Assembly: GCF_009735685.1 (NCBI RefSeq)
Contig: NZ_WHPN01000426.1
Coordinates: 1 to 64,000, forward strand
From: Streptomyces lycii
Lineage (GTDB): Bacteria > Actinomycetota > Actinomycetes > Streptomycetales > Streptomycetaceae
Length of the DNA: 64,000 nt
Direction of reading: 5' to 3'
In this document: positions 55,572 through 63,991 of the stretch, in pieces
Layout of the letters: each line of letters begins with the position of its first letter
Numbering within the stretch: the stretch's first letter is position 1
Notes under the pieces: generated by a model
What the model was told of the DNA's origin: nothing
The model's database searches: none
The model's input: only the letters and a program-made list of their open reading frames with translations
Made by a program: the position numbers and the translations under genes

Positions 55572-57527
55572 GTGCCGCCCGCCCGCGGGCCCCGCGGCCG
55601 CCGACCGCACATGAACGCACACCCCGCCCCCCGGTCCGACACCGCCGCCACCGAAGCCCTCCTGCCGCGCCAGCACGGCCCCGCGGACGCCGGCCCCGGC
55701 TCCGCCCGCGACCCGCTGGAGCACCCCGACCCCCGGGCGGCCGCCGACGCGGCGGCCGCAGAGAACCTGCTGCGCTGCTGGGTGCGGGAGTGCGGTACGC
55801 CCGCCCCTGCCGACGGCCTGCTCCGGCTGCCGCTCCGCTCCGGCGGCTGTGTGCTGCTGGTCCCGGTCCGCCACTGGTCGGCCACCGGCTGGCACCGCTT
55901 CGGGCAGCCCTCGCTGGAGGGCGCCCCCGCCGGCGTACTCGCCGTCGACGCTGTGACGCTCGCCGCCCTCCTGGGACGCGAGGCCGCACACGGAGCGGAT
56001 CCGGCCACCGCGGCCGACGGCGCCGATCTCGTCGGCCGGGTCGCCGACTCCGTGCGCCGCACCGCCGTGTTCCTCGCCGGCCGCCGCGCCGCCGGCGCGG
56101 CACCGGACCACGGCCGCTTCCTGGACGCCGAGCAGTCGCTCGTGCTCGGCCATCCGCTGCACCCGACCCCCAAGAGCCGCGAAGGGCTCTCCGACGCCGA
56201 GTCCCGCGCGTACTCGCCCGAGCTGCGCGGCTCCTTCCCGCTGCACTGGATCGCGGTCGACCGGAGCGTTCTGGCCACCGACTCGGCATGGACCGAACGC
56301 GGCCGGACGGTATCCGCCGAACAGCTCGCGACCCGGCTGGCGGGCGGTCCCGGCACCGGCCCCGCCATCCCGGAGGGCACCGTTCCGCTGCCGCTGCACC
56401 CCTGGCAGGCGCGGGAGATCCGGCACCGGCCCGCCGTCGCCGCACTCCTCGGCGACGGGCTGCTGCACGACCTCGGCCCGTCCGGACCCGACTGGCATCC
56501 GACGTCCTCGGTGCGCACCGTGTTCCGGCCCGGCGCCCCCGCGATGCTCAAGCTGTCCCTGGCCCTGCGCATCACCAACTCCCGCCGGGAGAACCTCGCC
56601 AAGGAGCTGCTGCGCGGCGTCGAGGTGCACCGGCTGCTGCGCAGCGGGCTGGGCGAGGAGTGGCAGCGGGCGCATCCCGGCTTCGACATCGTCCGCGACC
56701 CGGCCTGGCTGGCCGTGCGCGGCACGGACGGCGCTCCGCTGCCCGGCCTGGACGTGATGATCCGGCACAACCCGTTCGGCCCGGAGGACGATGCGGTGTG
56801 CGTCGCCGGGCTGGTCTCGCCGCGGCCGGTGCCGCTCCCCGGGACGACGCAGCCGGGGACGACGCAGCCGGGGACGACGCAGCCCGGCGTGCCCGCGATG
56901 CGGTCCCGGCTGGCGGAGGTCGTCGCCGCGCTCGCGGGCCGTACGGGCAGGACGGCCGCCGCCGTGGCCGCCGAGTGGTTCCTGCGCTATCTGGAGGCCG
57001 TCGTCCGGCCCGTGCTGTGGCTGGACGGGACGGCCGGGGTCGCCCTGGAGGCGCACCAGCAGAACACGCTCGTCCTGCTCGACGCCGAGGGCTGGCCCGC
57101 CGGCGGCCGGTACCGCGACAACCAGGGCTATTACTTCCGCAAGTCCCGGCGGGAGGAACTCGACCGCAGGCTGCCCGGCCTCGGCGTGGAGAGCGACACC
57201 TTCGTCGCCGACGAGATCGCCGACGAGCGCTTCGCCTACTACCTCGGGATCAACAACGTCCTCGGGCTGATCGGCGCGTTCGGCTCCCAGCGCCTCGTCG
57301 ACGAGCGGGTGCTGCTGGCCGCGTTCCGGCGCTTCCTCGGCGACGCCGCGTCCGGGCCCCGGGCGTGCGGCTCGCCGCTGCCCGCCCTCCTGCTGGAGTC
57401 GCCCACGCTGCGCTGCAAGGCGAACCTGCTGACCCGGTTGCACGGACTGGACGAACTGGTCGGCCCGGTCGACACCCAGTCGGTGTACGTCACCCTGGCG
57501 AACCCGCTCGCCGCGCCCGCCGGCTGA
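55572..57527 (+). CDS. IucA/IucC-family siderophore (NIS) synthetase 1
   Basis: This 651-residue ATP-dependent NIS synthetase couples a carboxylate such as citrate to an amine or alcohol. Family motifs are GHPLHPTPKSREG, LPLHPWQ, TSSVRTVF (ATP-binding Ser and Arg), LALRITNSRRE and HQQN. Its place as first synthetase after an aminotransferase-like gene and before the acetyltransferase resembles RhbC/IucA. GTG 55572 is chosen because AAAGGAGA lies 9-10 nt upstream; ATG 55611, in frame, has no ribosome site. A 15-bp x3 repeat at 56841 inserts repeated PGTTQ in a loop. Confidence 0.88.
   Translation: MPPARGPRGRRPHMNAHPAPRSDTAATEALLPRQHGPADAGPGSARDPLEHPDPRAAADAAAAENLLRCWVRECGTPAPADGLLRLPLRSGGCVLLVPVRHWSATGWHRFGQPSLEGAPAGVLAVDAVTLAALLGREAAHGADPATAADGADLVGRVADSVRRTAVFLAGRRAAGAAPDHGRFLDAEQSLVLGHPLHPTPKSREGLSDAESRAYSPELRGSFPLHWIAVDRSVLATDSAWTERGRTVSAEQLATRLAGGPGTGPAIPEGTVPLPLHPWQAREIRHRPAVAALLGDGLLHDLGPSGPDWHPTSSVRTVFRPGAPAMLKLSLALRITNSRRENLAKELLRGVEVHRLLRSGLGEEWQRAHPGFDIVRDPAWLAVRGTDGAPLPGLDVMIRHNPFGPEDDAVCVAGLVSPRPVPLPGTTQPGTTQPGTTQPGVPAMRSRLAEVVAALAGRTGRTAAAVAAEWFLRYLEAVVRPVLWLDGTAGVALEAHQQNTLVLLDAEGWPAGGRYRDNQGYYFRKSRREELDRRLPGLGVESDTFVADEIADERFAYYLGINNVLGLIGAFGSQRLVDERVLLAAFRRFLGDAASGPRACGSPLPALLLESPTLRCKANLLTRLHGLDELVGPVDTQSVYVTLANPLAAPAG
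56841..56885 (+). repeat. 15-bp x3 repeat inside NIS synthetase 1
   Basis: Three units GGGACGACGCAGCCG (last base C in the third) lie at 56841, 56856 and 56871 and encode repeated PGTTQ. Confidence 0.9.
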
Positions 57528-57542
57528 GGCGGGAACGACACC

Positions 57543-58364
57543 GTGCCCGCCCCGGAAAGCACCTCCGGTGAGGACGACACCCTGGAACTGCGGGTGCCGC
57601 TCCCGCCGTTCCGCGCGGAGGACTATCCGGCGCCGGGCACGGAGGACCCGCCGGGCTCCGGGCAACCGGGAGGTGCCGGACACCCGCCGGGCTCCGGGCT
57701 ACCGCCTGGCTCCGGACATCCGCGGAGTGCCGGACACCCGCCGGGTGCCGGGCGTCCGCCGGGCACGGGAGACATCCCGCGCCCGGCGGGCCACGAACTC
57801 CTCGGCGCCGTCGCCGGATGGGGGGAGACCGTCACCCCGGCCGGACGGCTGCGGCTGCTCCCCGTACGCGCCGAACGAGACCTCGCCCTCGTCACCGCCT
57901 GGATGAACGACCCGGCCGTGGCCGCGCTGTGGGGGCTCGGCGGTCCCGAGGAGACGACCGCCGCCCATCTGCGGGCGCAGCTCGACGGGGACGGGCGCAG
58001 CGTGCCCTGTCTCGGCCTGCTGGACGGCGTCCCGATGAGCTACTGGGAGATCTACCGCGCCGATCTCGCCCCTCTCGCGCGCCACTATCCGGCCCGGCCG
58101 CACGACACCGGGCTGCGCCTGCTGATCGGGGCCGTCGCCGACCGGGGCCGCGGAATCGGCAGCTGTCTGCTCCGCGCCGTTTCCGGGCTGGTTCTCGACA
58201 ATCGGCCATCCTGCACCCGTGTCGTGGCCGAACCCGACCTTAGGAACGCCCCTTCCGTGGCAGCCTTTCTCCGTGCGGGTTTCCGTTTCTCCGCCGAGGT
58301 GGGCATCCCCGACAGACGAGCCGCCCTGATGATGCGCGAACGCTCCCTGCGCGACCTCCTCTGA
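57543..58364 (+). CDS. GNAT acetyltransferase of siderophore type (IucB/RhbD-like)
   Basis: This 273-residue protein ends in a GNAT domain of the siderophore-acetylase type (about 100-265): WMNDPAVAALWGLGGP, LGLLDGVPMSYWEIYRADL, GRGIGSCLLRA and VVAEPDLRNAPSVAAFLRAGF. It likely acylates the hydroxylamine or amine building block. The IucB-type DRGxHxLVG stretch reads DTGLRLLIG, lacking that histidine. Residues about 38-80 are seven Gly/Pro hexapeptide repeats (PPGSGx type) from an 18-bp DNA repeat. The GTG start lies 15 bp after the preceding stop, so it is in the same operon. Confidence 0.85.
   Translation: MPAPESTSGEDDTLELRVPLPPFRAEDYPAPGTEDPPGSGQPGGAGHPPGSGLPPGSGHPRSAGHPPGAGRPPGTGDIPRPAGHELLGAVAGWGETVTPAGRLRLLPVRAERDLALVTAWMNDPAVAALWGLGGPEETTAAHLRAQLDGDGRSVPCLGLLDGVPMSYWEIYRADLAPLARHYPARPHDTGLRLLIGAVADRGRGIGSCLLRAVSGLVLDNRPSCTRVVAEPDLRNAPSVAAFLRAGFRFSAEVGIPDRRAALMMRERSLRDLL
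57650..57775 (+). repeat. 18-bp repeats encoding Gly/Pro hexapeptides
   Basis: Seven imperfect 18-bp units encode PPGSGQ, PGGAGH, PPGSGL, PPGSGH, PRSAGH, PPGAGR and PPGTGD before the GNAT domain. Confidence 0.8.
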
Positions 58365-58480
58365 GGCCGCGGCCCGTCCGTCCCGCCCCGGTGACGAAAC
58401 CGCTCGCGCGACGAGCACGCCGTGCCGCTCCCCTGTCCCAGCCCGGCCCGTCCCCGTTTCGTCCCCGAGGAGCAAAGACC

Positions 58481-60238
58481 TTGCATGTGACACCTCAGCA
58501 GCGCCATGAAGCCTGGCAGCGGGCAACTCGCCGCATGTTCGCCAAGATGCTCGGCGAGTTCGCGTACGAGGAAGTCATCACCCCCGAGCCCGACGGCGAC
58601 GACCCCCTCGCCCACCGGCTCACCGTGTCCCCGGAGATCACCTACCGGTTCCGCGCCGGCCGCGGGGCCTACGGACACTGGCGGGTCGACCCGGACTCGA
58701 TCGAACCCTCCGCCGATCCGCTGGAGTTCCTCGCCCGCGCGCACGAGTCCGTGCTCGGTCTCACCGGAGACACCACCGGCCATCTGATCCGCGAGCTGAC
58801 CACCACCCTCGCCGCCGACACCCGCATCGACGAGACCGCGCGCACCGTCGCGGAACTCGCCGACCTCGGCTACGCGGAGCTGGAGGGCCACCAGACCGGC
58901 CACCCCTGGATCGTCGCCAACAAGGGTCGGGTCGGCTTCTCCGCGGCCGACACCGAGCGCTGGGCCCCCGAGTCGCGCGTCCCGCAGCGGCTGCCGTGGC
59001 TCGCCGTGCACCGCGACATCGCCGACTACCGCGGCGTGACCGCGCTGGCGGCACCGGAACGGCTGTACGACGAGGAGCTGTCCCCGAGCACCCGCGCGGC
59101 CTTCGACCGCACGGTCACCGAGCACGGCCGGGACCCCGCCGACTATCTCTGGCTCCCCGTGCACCCCTGGCAGTGGGACGAGAGCATCAGTCACCTGTTC
59201 GCCCCGTACATCGCCGACGCGCGCATCATTCCGCTGCCCGAGGACGAGGACCTGCGGCTGCCGCAGCAGTCGATCCGGACGTTCCTCAATGTCAGCCGCC
59301 CGCAGGGCCGCACCGTCAAGCTCCCGCTCTCGGTGCTGAACACCCTGGTGTGGCGCGGACTGCCGACGGAGCGCACGCTGGCGGCGCCCGCCGTCACCGC
59401 GTGGGTGCACGGCCTGCGCGACGCGGACCCGTTCCTGCGGGACGAGACCCGGGTGATCCTGCTCGGCGAGACCGCGTCCGTCACCGTGGAGCACCCGCTC
59501 TACGACCGGCTGCCGCAGGTTCCGTACCAGTACCGCGAACTGCTCGGCTGCATCTGGCGCGAACCGCTGGCGCCGCGGCTCGACCCGGGCGAGCGGGCCC
59601 GGACGCTGGCGGCCCTGCTGCACACCGATCCGGCCGGTGAGTCCTTCACCGCCGAGCTGGTCCGGCGCTCCGGACTGACTCCCGAGGCCTGGCTCCAGCG
59701 GCTGTTCGCGGCGCTGCTGCCGCCGCTGCTGCACTTCCTCTACCGGTACGGCACCGTCTTCTCCCCGCACGGCGAGAACGCCATCGTGGTCTTCGACGAG
59801 CGGGACGTGCCGGTGCGGCTGGCCGTGAAGGACTTCGTCGACGACGTGAACGTCAGCTCCAGCCCGCTGCCCGAGCACGCCGGCATGCCCGACGACGTGC
59901 GCGAGGTGCTGCTGACCGAGGAGCCCGCGTTTCTGACCCAGTTCATCCACTCCGGTCTGTTCGTCGGCGTCTTCCGCTACCTCGCGCCGCTGTGCGCGGA
60001 CCAGCTGGACGTGCCGGAGGACACCTTCTGGTCCCTCGTACGGGCGGAGATCGTCCGGCACCACGCCCGGTTCCCCGAGCTGAAGGAGCGGTTCGAGATC
60101 TTCGACCTGCTCACGCCCCGGATCGACCGGCTGTGCCTGAACCGCAACCGGCTCCACCTCGACGGCTACCGCGACCGGTCGGACCGGCCGCACGCCGCCG
60201 TCCACGGCACCGTGGCCAATCCGCTCGCCCGGGAATGA
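58481..60238 (+). CDS. IucA/IucC-family siderophore (NIS) synthetase 2, AlcC/DesD-like
   Basis: This 585-residue NIS synthetase has EGHQTGHPWIVANKGRVGF (in parts), LPVHPWQ, QSIRTFLN and SPHGENAIVV, the last typical of the AlcC/DesD/IucC branch that performs the final condensation. It is the last gene of the four-gene siderophore operon. TTG 58481 is chosen because GAGGAG lies 8 nt upstream; GTG 58487 is close behind, and GTG 58391 would precede that ribosome site. Confidence 0.88.
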   Translation: MHVTPQQRHEAWQRATRRMFAKMLGEFAYEEVITPEPDGDDPLAHRLTVSPEITYRFRAGRGAYGHWRVDPDSIEPSADPLEFLARAHESVLGLTGDTTGHLIRELTTTLAADTRIDETARTVAELADLGYAELEGHQTGHPWIVANKGRVGFSAADTERWAPESRVPQRLPWLAVHRDIADYRGVTALAAPERLYDEELSPSTRAAFDRTVTEHGRDPADYLWLPVHPWQWDESISHLFAPYIADARIIPLPEDEDLRLPQQSIRTFLNVSRPQGRTVKLPLSVLNTLVWRGLPTERTLAAPAVTAWVHGLRDADPFLRDETRVILLGETASVTVEHPLYDRLPQVPYQYRELLGCIWREPLAPRLDPGERARTLAALLHTDPAGESFTAELVRRSGLTPEAWLQRLFAALLPPLLHFLYRYGTVFSPHGENAIVVFDERDVPVRLAVKDFVDDVNVSSSPLPEHAGMPDDVREVLLTEEPAFLTQFIHSGLFVGVFRYLAPLCADQLDVPEDTFWSLVRAEIVRHHARFPELKERFEIFDLLTPRIDRLCLNRNRLHLDGYRDRSDRPHAAVHGTVANPLARE

Positions 60239-60257
60239 CGGCGGCGCGGGGGCGGGG

Positions 60258-60377
60258 GAGCGGTACGGAGCGATGACCGGTGAGCGGTACGGAGTGAGGA
60301 CGGGGGAGCGGTACGGAGTGAGGACGGGGGAGCGGTACGGAGTGAGGACGGGGGAGCGGTACGGAGTGAGGGCGGGG
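60258..60377. repeat. 24-bp x5 tandem repeat upstream of dinG
   Basis: Five head-to-tail 24-bp units begin at 60258, 60282, 60306, 60330 and 60354. The middle three are identical, the last has one change, and the first has several. Confidence 0.93.
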
Positions 60378-60395
60378 GATGTCGGTGGGGCACCG

Positions 60396-60401
60396 TAGGC
60401 T
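60396..60401 (+). promoter_or_regulatory. Probable -10 of dinG
   Basis: TAGGCT lies 9 nt before the dinG ATG and follows directly on the 24-bp repeat array, which therefore occupies the -35 region and everything upstream. Confidence 0.4.
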
Positions 60402-60410
60402 GGTCGCGCT

Positions 60411-62486
60411 ATGACGAAGCCCTCCCTTCCCGACCTGCTGCACGCCGCCGTCACCGCCGTGGGCGGTACGGAGCGGCCCGGCCAGGTGACCATGGCCGAA
60501 TCCGTCGCCGAGGCCGTCGACGACGGCTCCCATCTGCTCGTCCAGGCCGGTACGGGCACGGGCAAGTCCCTCGGCTATCTCGTGCCCGCGCTCGCGCACG
60601 GCGAGAAGGTCGTGGTCGCGACGGCGACCCTGGCGCTCCAGCGGCAGCTGGTGGAGCGGGACCTCCCGCGCACGGTGGAGGCGCTCCATCCGCTGCTCCG
60701 CCGGCGCCCCGAGTTCGCCATGCTCAAGGGCCGCTCCAACTACCTCTGCCTGCACCGGCTGCACGAAGGCGTGCCGCAGGAGGAAGAGGACGGCCTGTTC
60801 GACGTCTTCGAGTCGGCGACCCCCACCAGCAAGCTGGGCAAGGACCTGCTGCGGATGCGGGACTGGGCCGACGAGACGGAGACGGGCGACCGGGACGCCC
60901 TCACCCCGGGCGTGTCCGACCGGGCCTGGTCCCAGGTCTCCGTCACGTCCCGGGAATGTCTCGGCGCCACCCGGTGCGCGTACGGCGCCGAGTGCTTCGC
61001 CGAAGCGGCCCGCGAGCGCGCCAAGCTGGCGGACGTCGTCGTCACGAACCACGCGCTGCTCGCGATCGACGCCATCGAGGGCGCGCCGGTGCTGCCCGGC
61101 CACGAGGTGCTGATCGTCGACGAGGCGCACGAACTGGTCTCCCGGGTCACCGGCGCCGCGACCGGCGAGCTGTCCCCCGGCGGGGTCAACCGCGCGGTCC
61201 GCCGGGCGTCCAAGCTGGTCAACGAGAAGGCGGCCGACGCCCTGCAGACCGCGGCCGAGGGCTTCGAGCGGCTGATGGAGCTGGCTCTCCCGGGCCGGAT
61301 CGAGGAGGTGCCGGAGGATCTCGGGTATGCCGTGATGGCTCTCCGGGACGCCGCCCGGACGGTCATCTCGGCCATCGCGGGCACCCGCGACAAGTCCGTC
61401 CAGGACGAGGACGCCGTGCGCAAGCAGGCGCTGGCCTCGGTGGAGAACGTCCACGCGGTGGCGGAGCGCATCGCCAACGGCTCCGAGTACGACGTCATCT
61501 GGTGCGAGCGGCACGACCGGTTCGGCGCGTCGCTGCGGGTCGCGCCGCTGTCGGTCTCCGGACTGCTGCGGGAGAAGCTGTTCGCCGACCGGTCCGTGGT
61601 CCTCACCTCCGCGACCCTGAAGCTGGGCGGTGACTTCAACGGCGTGGGCGCGTCGCTGGGCCTGTCGCCGGAGGGAGCCGCCGGGCCGCCGGGAGCCGTG
61701 GGGTCCTCACGGCCGGCGGGGGCCCCGGCGGGCTCCACGCCGGGGAGCGGCCCGGCGGAGGACGGCCCCGCCGCGGAGATTCCCCGCTGGAGGGGTATCG
61801 ACGTCGGCTCGCCGTTCGACTATCCCAAGCAGGGCATCCTCTACGTCGCCCAGCATCTGGCGCAGCCGGGCCGGGAGGGCAGCCGGGGGGACATGCTGGA
61901 CGAGCTGACGGAGCTGGTGGAGGCCGCGGGCGGGCGGACGCTCGGTCTCTTCTCTTCCATGCGGGGAGCCCAGTCCGCGGCCGAGGCGCTGCGCGGCCGG
62001 CTCGACGTGCCGATCCTGCTGCAGGGCGAGGAGACGCTCGGTGAGCTGATCCGTACGTTCGCCGCCGACGACCGGACCTGTCTCTTCGGGACGCTGTCGC
62101 TGTGGCAGGGGGTGGACGTGCCCGGGCCGAGCTGCCAGCTGGTGGTGATGGACCGGATTCCGTTCCCGCGGCCGGACGACCCGCTGATGAGCGCGCGGCA
62201 GAAGGCGGTGGAGGAGAGCGGGGGGAACGGCTTCATGGCCGTCGCGGCGACGCATGCCGCCCTGCTGATGGCCCAGGGCTCGGGCCGGCTGGTCAGGGCG
62301 TCCGGGGACCGGGGAGTGGTCGCCGTACTCGATCCGAGGCTCGCCAAGGCGCGGTACGGCAGTTTTCTGCGGGCCTCGATGCCGGACTTCTGGTACACCA
62401 CGGACCGGAACCAGGTCCGCAGGTCCCTGGCCGCCATCGACCGGGCGGCCAGGGAGGCAGGAGAGTCCGGGCAGGCCCGGGACTGA
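60411..62486 (+). CDS. dinG: DinG/XPD-family ATP-dependent DNA helicase
   Basis: This 691-residue superfamily 2 helicase has Walker A GTGTGKSLGY, four spaced cysteines (SNYLCLHR, then ECLGATRCAYGAECF) that suit an XPD-type 4Fe-4S cluster, DEAH box IVDEAHEL and C-terminal motifs LFGTLSLWQGVD and GRLVRASGDRG. DinG-type enzymes unwind forked DNA and R-loops from 5' to 3' and are often SOS genes. I found no clear LexA box in front. A Gly/Pro-rich insert lies at about residues 420-455. Confidence 0.92.
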   Translation: MTKPSLPDLLHAAVTAVGGTERPGQVTMAESVAEAVDDGSHLLVQAGTGTGKSLGYLVPALAHGEKVVVATATLALQRQLVERDLPRTVEALHPLLRRRPEFAMLKGRSNYLCLHRLHEGVPQEEEDGLFDVFESATPTSKLGKDLLRMRDWADETETGDRDALTPGVSDRAWSQVSVTSRECLGATRCAYGAECFAEAARERAKLADVVVTNHALLAIDAIEGAPVLPGHEVLIVDEAHELVSRVTGAATGELSPGGVNRAVRRASKLVNEKAADALQTAAEGFERLMELALPGRIEEVPEDLGYAVMALRDAARTVISAIAGTRDKSVQDEDAVRKQALASVENVHAVAERIANGSEYDVIWCERHDRFGASLRVAPLSVSGLLREKLFADRSVVLTSATLKLGGDFNGVGASLGLSPEGAAGPPGAVGSSRPAGAPAGSTPGSGPAEDGPAAEIPRWRGIDVGSPFDYPKQGILYVAQHLAQPGREGSRGDMLDELTELVEAAGGRTLGLFSSMRGAQSAAEALRGRLDVPILLQGEETLGELIRTFAADDRTCLFGTLSLWQGVDVPGPSCQLVVMDRIPFPRPDDPLMSARQKAVEESGGNGFMAVAATHAALLMAQGSGRLVRASGDRGVVAVLDPRLAKARYGSFLRASMPDFWYTTDRNQVRRSLAAIDRAAREAGESGQARD

Positions 62487-62685
62487 GCGGTCCCGGGCGG
62501 GCGGCGGCGGTCCCGGGCGGGCGATCCGGCCGGGCGACAGCGTCCCGGCCGGGCGGCAGCGATCCGGTTGGGCCACAGCGTCCCGGCCGGGACGCTGGAG
62601 CCGGGCGCGCGACCGGGGAGCCGACAGCTCCGAGCCGGGCGTCCCCGGGCACACAGCGCCCCCGGGTACGGCGCTTCCCGGGCGT

Positions 62686-62820
62686 GGAGGCGCCAAGCAC
62701 GGAGGCGCCAAGCACGGAGGCGCTGGGAGTGGCGGTCCCGGGCACGGCGGTCCCGGGCACAGTGGTGCCGAGAGGAGCGGTGCCGGGCGCGGCGGTGCCG
62801 GGCGCGGTGGTCCCGGGGCC
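62686..62820. repeat. 15-bp tandem array between dinG and lexA
   Basis: Nine consecutive 15-bp units run from 62686 to 62820. The first two are identical (GGAGGCGCCAAGCAC), the fourth and fifth are identical (GGCGGTCCCGGGCAC), and the rest vary around GGCGGTGCCGGGCGC. Looser GC-rich repeats fill 62487-62685. No gene is visible in the whole gap 62487-62834. Confidence 0.88.
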
Positions 62821-62834
62821 CGGCCGTTCCGCCC

Positions 62835-63620
62835 TCAGACGCGCCGCAGGACGGCGACGACCTTGCCCAGGATGGTGGCCTCGTCGCCGGGGATCGGCTG
62901 GTACGCGGCGTTGTGCGGGAGCAGCCACACATGGCCGTCCTCCCGCTTGAAGCGCTTGACCGTGGCCTCGCCGTCGAGCATGGCGGCGACGATGTCGCCG
63001 TTCTCCGCGACGGGCTGGCGGCGGACGGTCACCCAGTCGCCGTCACAGATCGCGGCATCGACCATGGAGTCTCCGACGACCTTGAGCACGAACAGCTCGC
63101 CGTCGCCGACCAGCTGCCGGGGCAGCGGAAAGACGTCCTCGACGGACTCCTCGGCCAGGATCGGACCACCGGCCGCGATCCGGCCGACCAGCGGCACATA
63201 GGAGGCGGCGGGCTTCCCCGTGGTGTCCGCGGGCGGGGTGGCGGGCCCGTCGGAGCCCCGGACCTCGTAGGCGCGCGGGCGGTGCGGGTCGCGGCGGAGG
63301 AAGCCCTTGCGCTCGAGGGCCATCAGCTGGTGGGCTACCGAGGAGGTGCTGGAGAGGCCGACCGCCTGGCCGATCTCGCGCATGGACGGCGGATAGCCCC
63401 GGCGCTGCACGGAGTCGCGGATCACCTCGATGACCCGGCGCTGCCGCTCGGTGAGTCCGGAGCTGTCCGCCCGGATTCCGGGTGGGCGGCCGGGCAGCGA
63501 GCGCACGGGCTTCTGCTCCTCGGGTCCCGGCACCGCTTCGCCGTCCGGCTGGGCCGGCTCCGGGCGGTGCTGGGAGCGGTCCTGCGCGCTGATGGTCGCG
63601 CTGCCTGCGGTGGTCGTCAC
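62835..63620 (-). CDS. lexA: LexA, SOS repressor
   Basis: This 261-residue repressor has a winged helix-turn-helix DNA-binding domain (about 54-120; [21 protein letters not shown] in parts, [17 protein letters not shown]) and a C-terminal S24 peptidase domain. The self-cleavage site Ala150-Gly151, the nucleophile Ser185 (GDSMVD) and Lys222 (ATVKRF) are intact. GTG 63620 is chosen because GAGGGG lies just upstream and [10 protein letters not shown] matches the usual Streptomyces start; the frame stays open across the promoter. A LexA box 66 bp upstream indicates autoregulation. Confidence 0.96.
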   Translation of the reverse strand: MTTTAGSATISAQDRSQHRPEPAQPDGEAVPGPEEQKPVRSLPGRPPGIRADSSGLTERQRRVIEVIRDSVQRRGYPPSMREIGQAVGLSSTSSVAHQLMALERKGFLRRDPHRPRAYEVRGSDGPATPPADTTGKPAASYVPLVGRIAAGGPILAEESVEDVFPLPRQLVGDGELFVLKVVGDSMVDAAICDGDWVTVRRQPVAENGDIVAAMLDGEATVKRFKREDGHVWLLPHNAAYQPIPGDEATILGKVVAVLRRV

Positions 63621-63685
63621 ATCGGGCCCCTCTCGAGATGTTCTCCCTAGTTGGACAACGGTAGTTGCTTTCGAAAGGTTGCGCC

Positions 63686-63697
63686 AAACACACGTTC
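63686..63697. promoter_or_regulatory. LexA (SOS) box of lexA
   Basis: On the minus strand this reads GAACGTGTGTTT, close to the actinobacterial LexA operator GAAC-N4-GTTC/T. It lies 66 bp before the lexA start codon. Confidence 0.75.
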
Positions 63698-63940
63698 GAG
63701 TGAAAATTCGACGTTCGGCTGCCCGAATCGCGGAAATGAGTGTATGTGCACTGCCGAGGTGCCCTCGGGGTGCCTCTCGCGAGGTCGCCGCCCCGGCGCT
63801 CCGGAGGCTTCTCCGTGCCGCTGCGTCGCCGTGCGCCACCCAGTGTGACAGCCCTCCCCGCAGGACGGCCCGCGGGTCCCCTGCCGTAGTCTTCCCATGC
63901 GCCGGAGCCCCGCGACACGCGGAGAGTCTTCTTGGTCGCC

Positions 63941-63960
63941 AACCCCCAGATCTAGTGGTT
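63941..63960. promoter_or_regulatory. NrdR-type box 1 (gene to the right, outside window)
   Basis: A 20-bp imperfect palindrome (8 of 10 positions paired) centred on AGATCT, with CTAGTGG in the right half, fits the NrdR-box style CACTATATAGTG. The nrdR-nrdJ operon is expected to the right in Streptomyces. Confidence 0.6.
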
Positions 63961-63971
63961 TCATAGCTGTC

Positions 63972-63991
63972 GGCGCCCAGAAGTTGTGTTT
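63972..63991. promoter_or_regulatory. NrdR-type box 2
   Basis: This 20-bp stretch matches box 1 at 13 of 20 positions (CCCAGA...TTGTGTT) with an offset of exactly 31 bp, the spacing typical of paired NrdR boxes. Its left half is weaker as a palindrome. Confidence 0.5.

Noticed and set aside
60258-60377. Possible CRISPR array
   Set aside because: The 24-bp units are directly joined with no unique spacers, and no cas genes are in the window.
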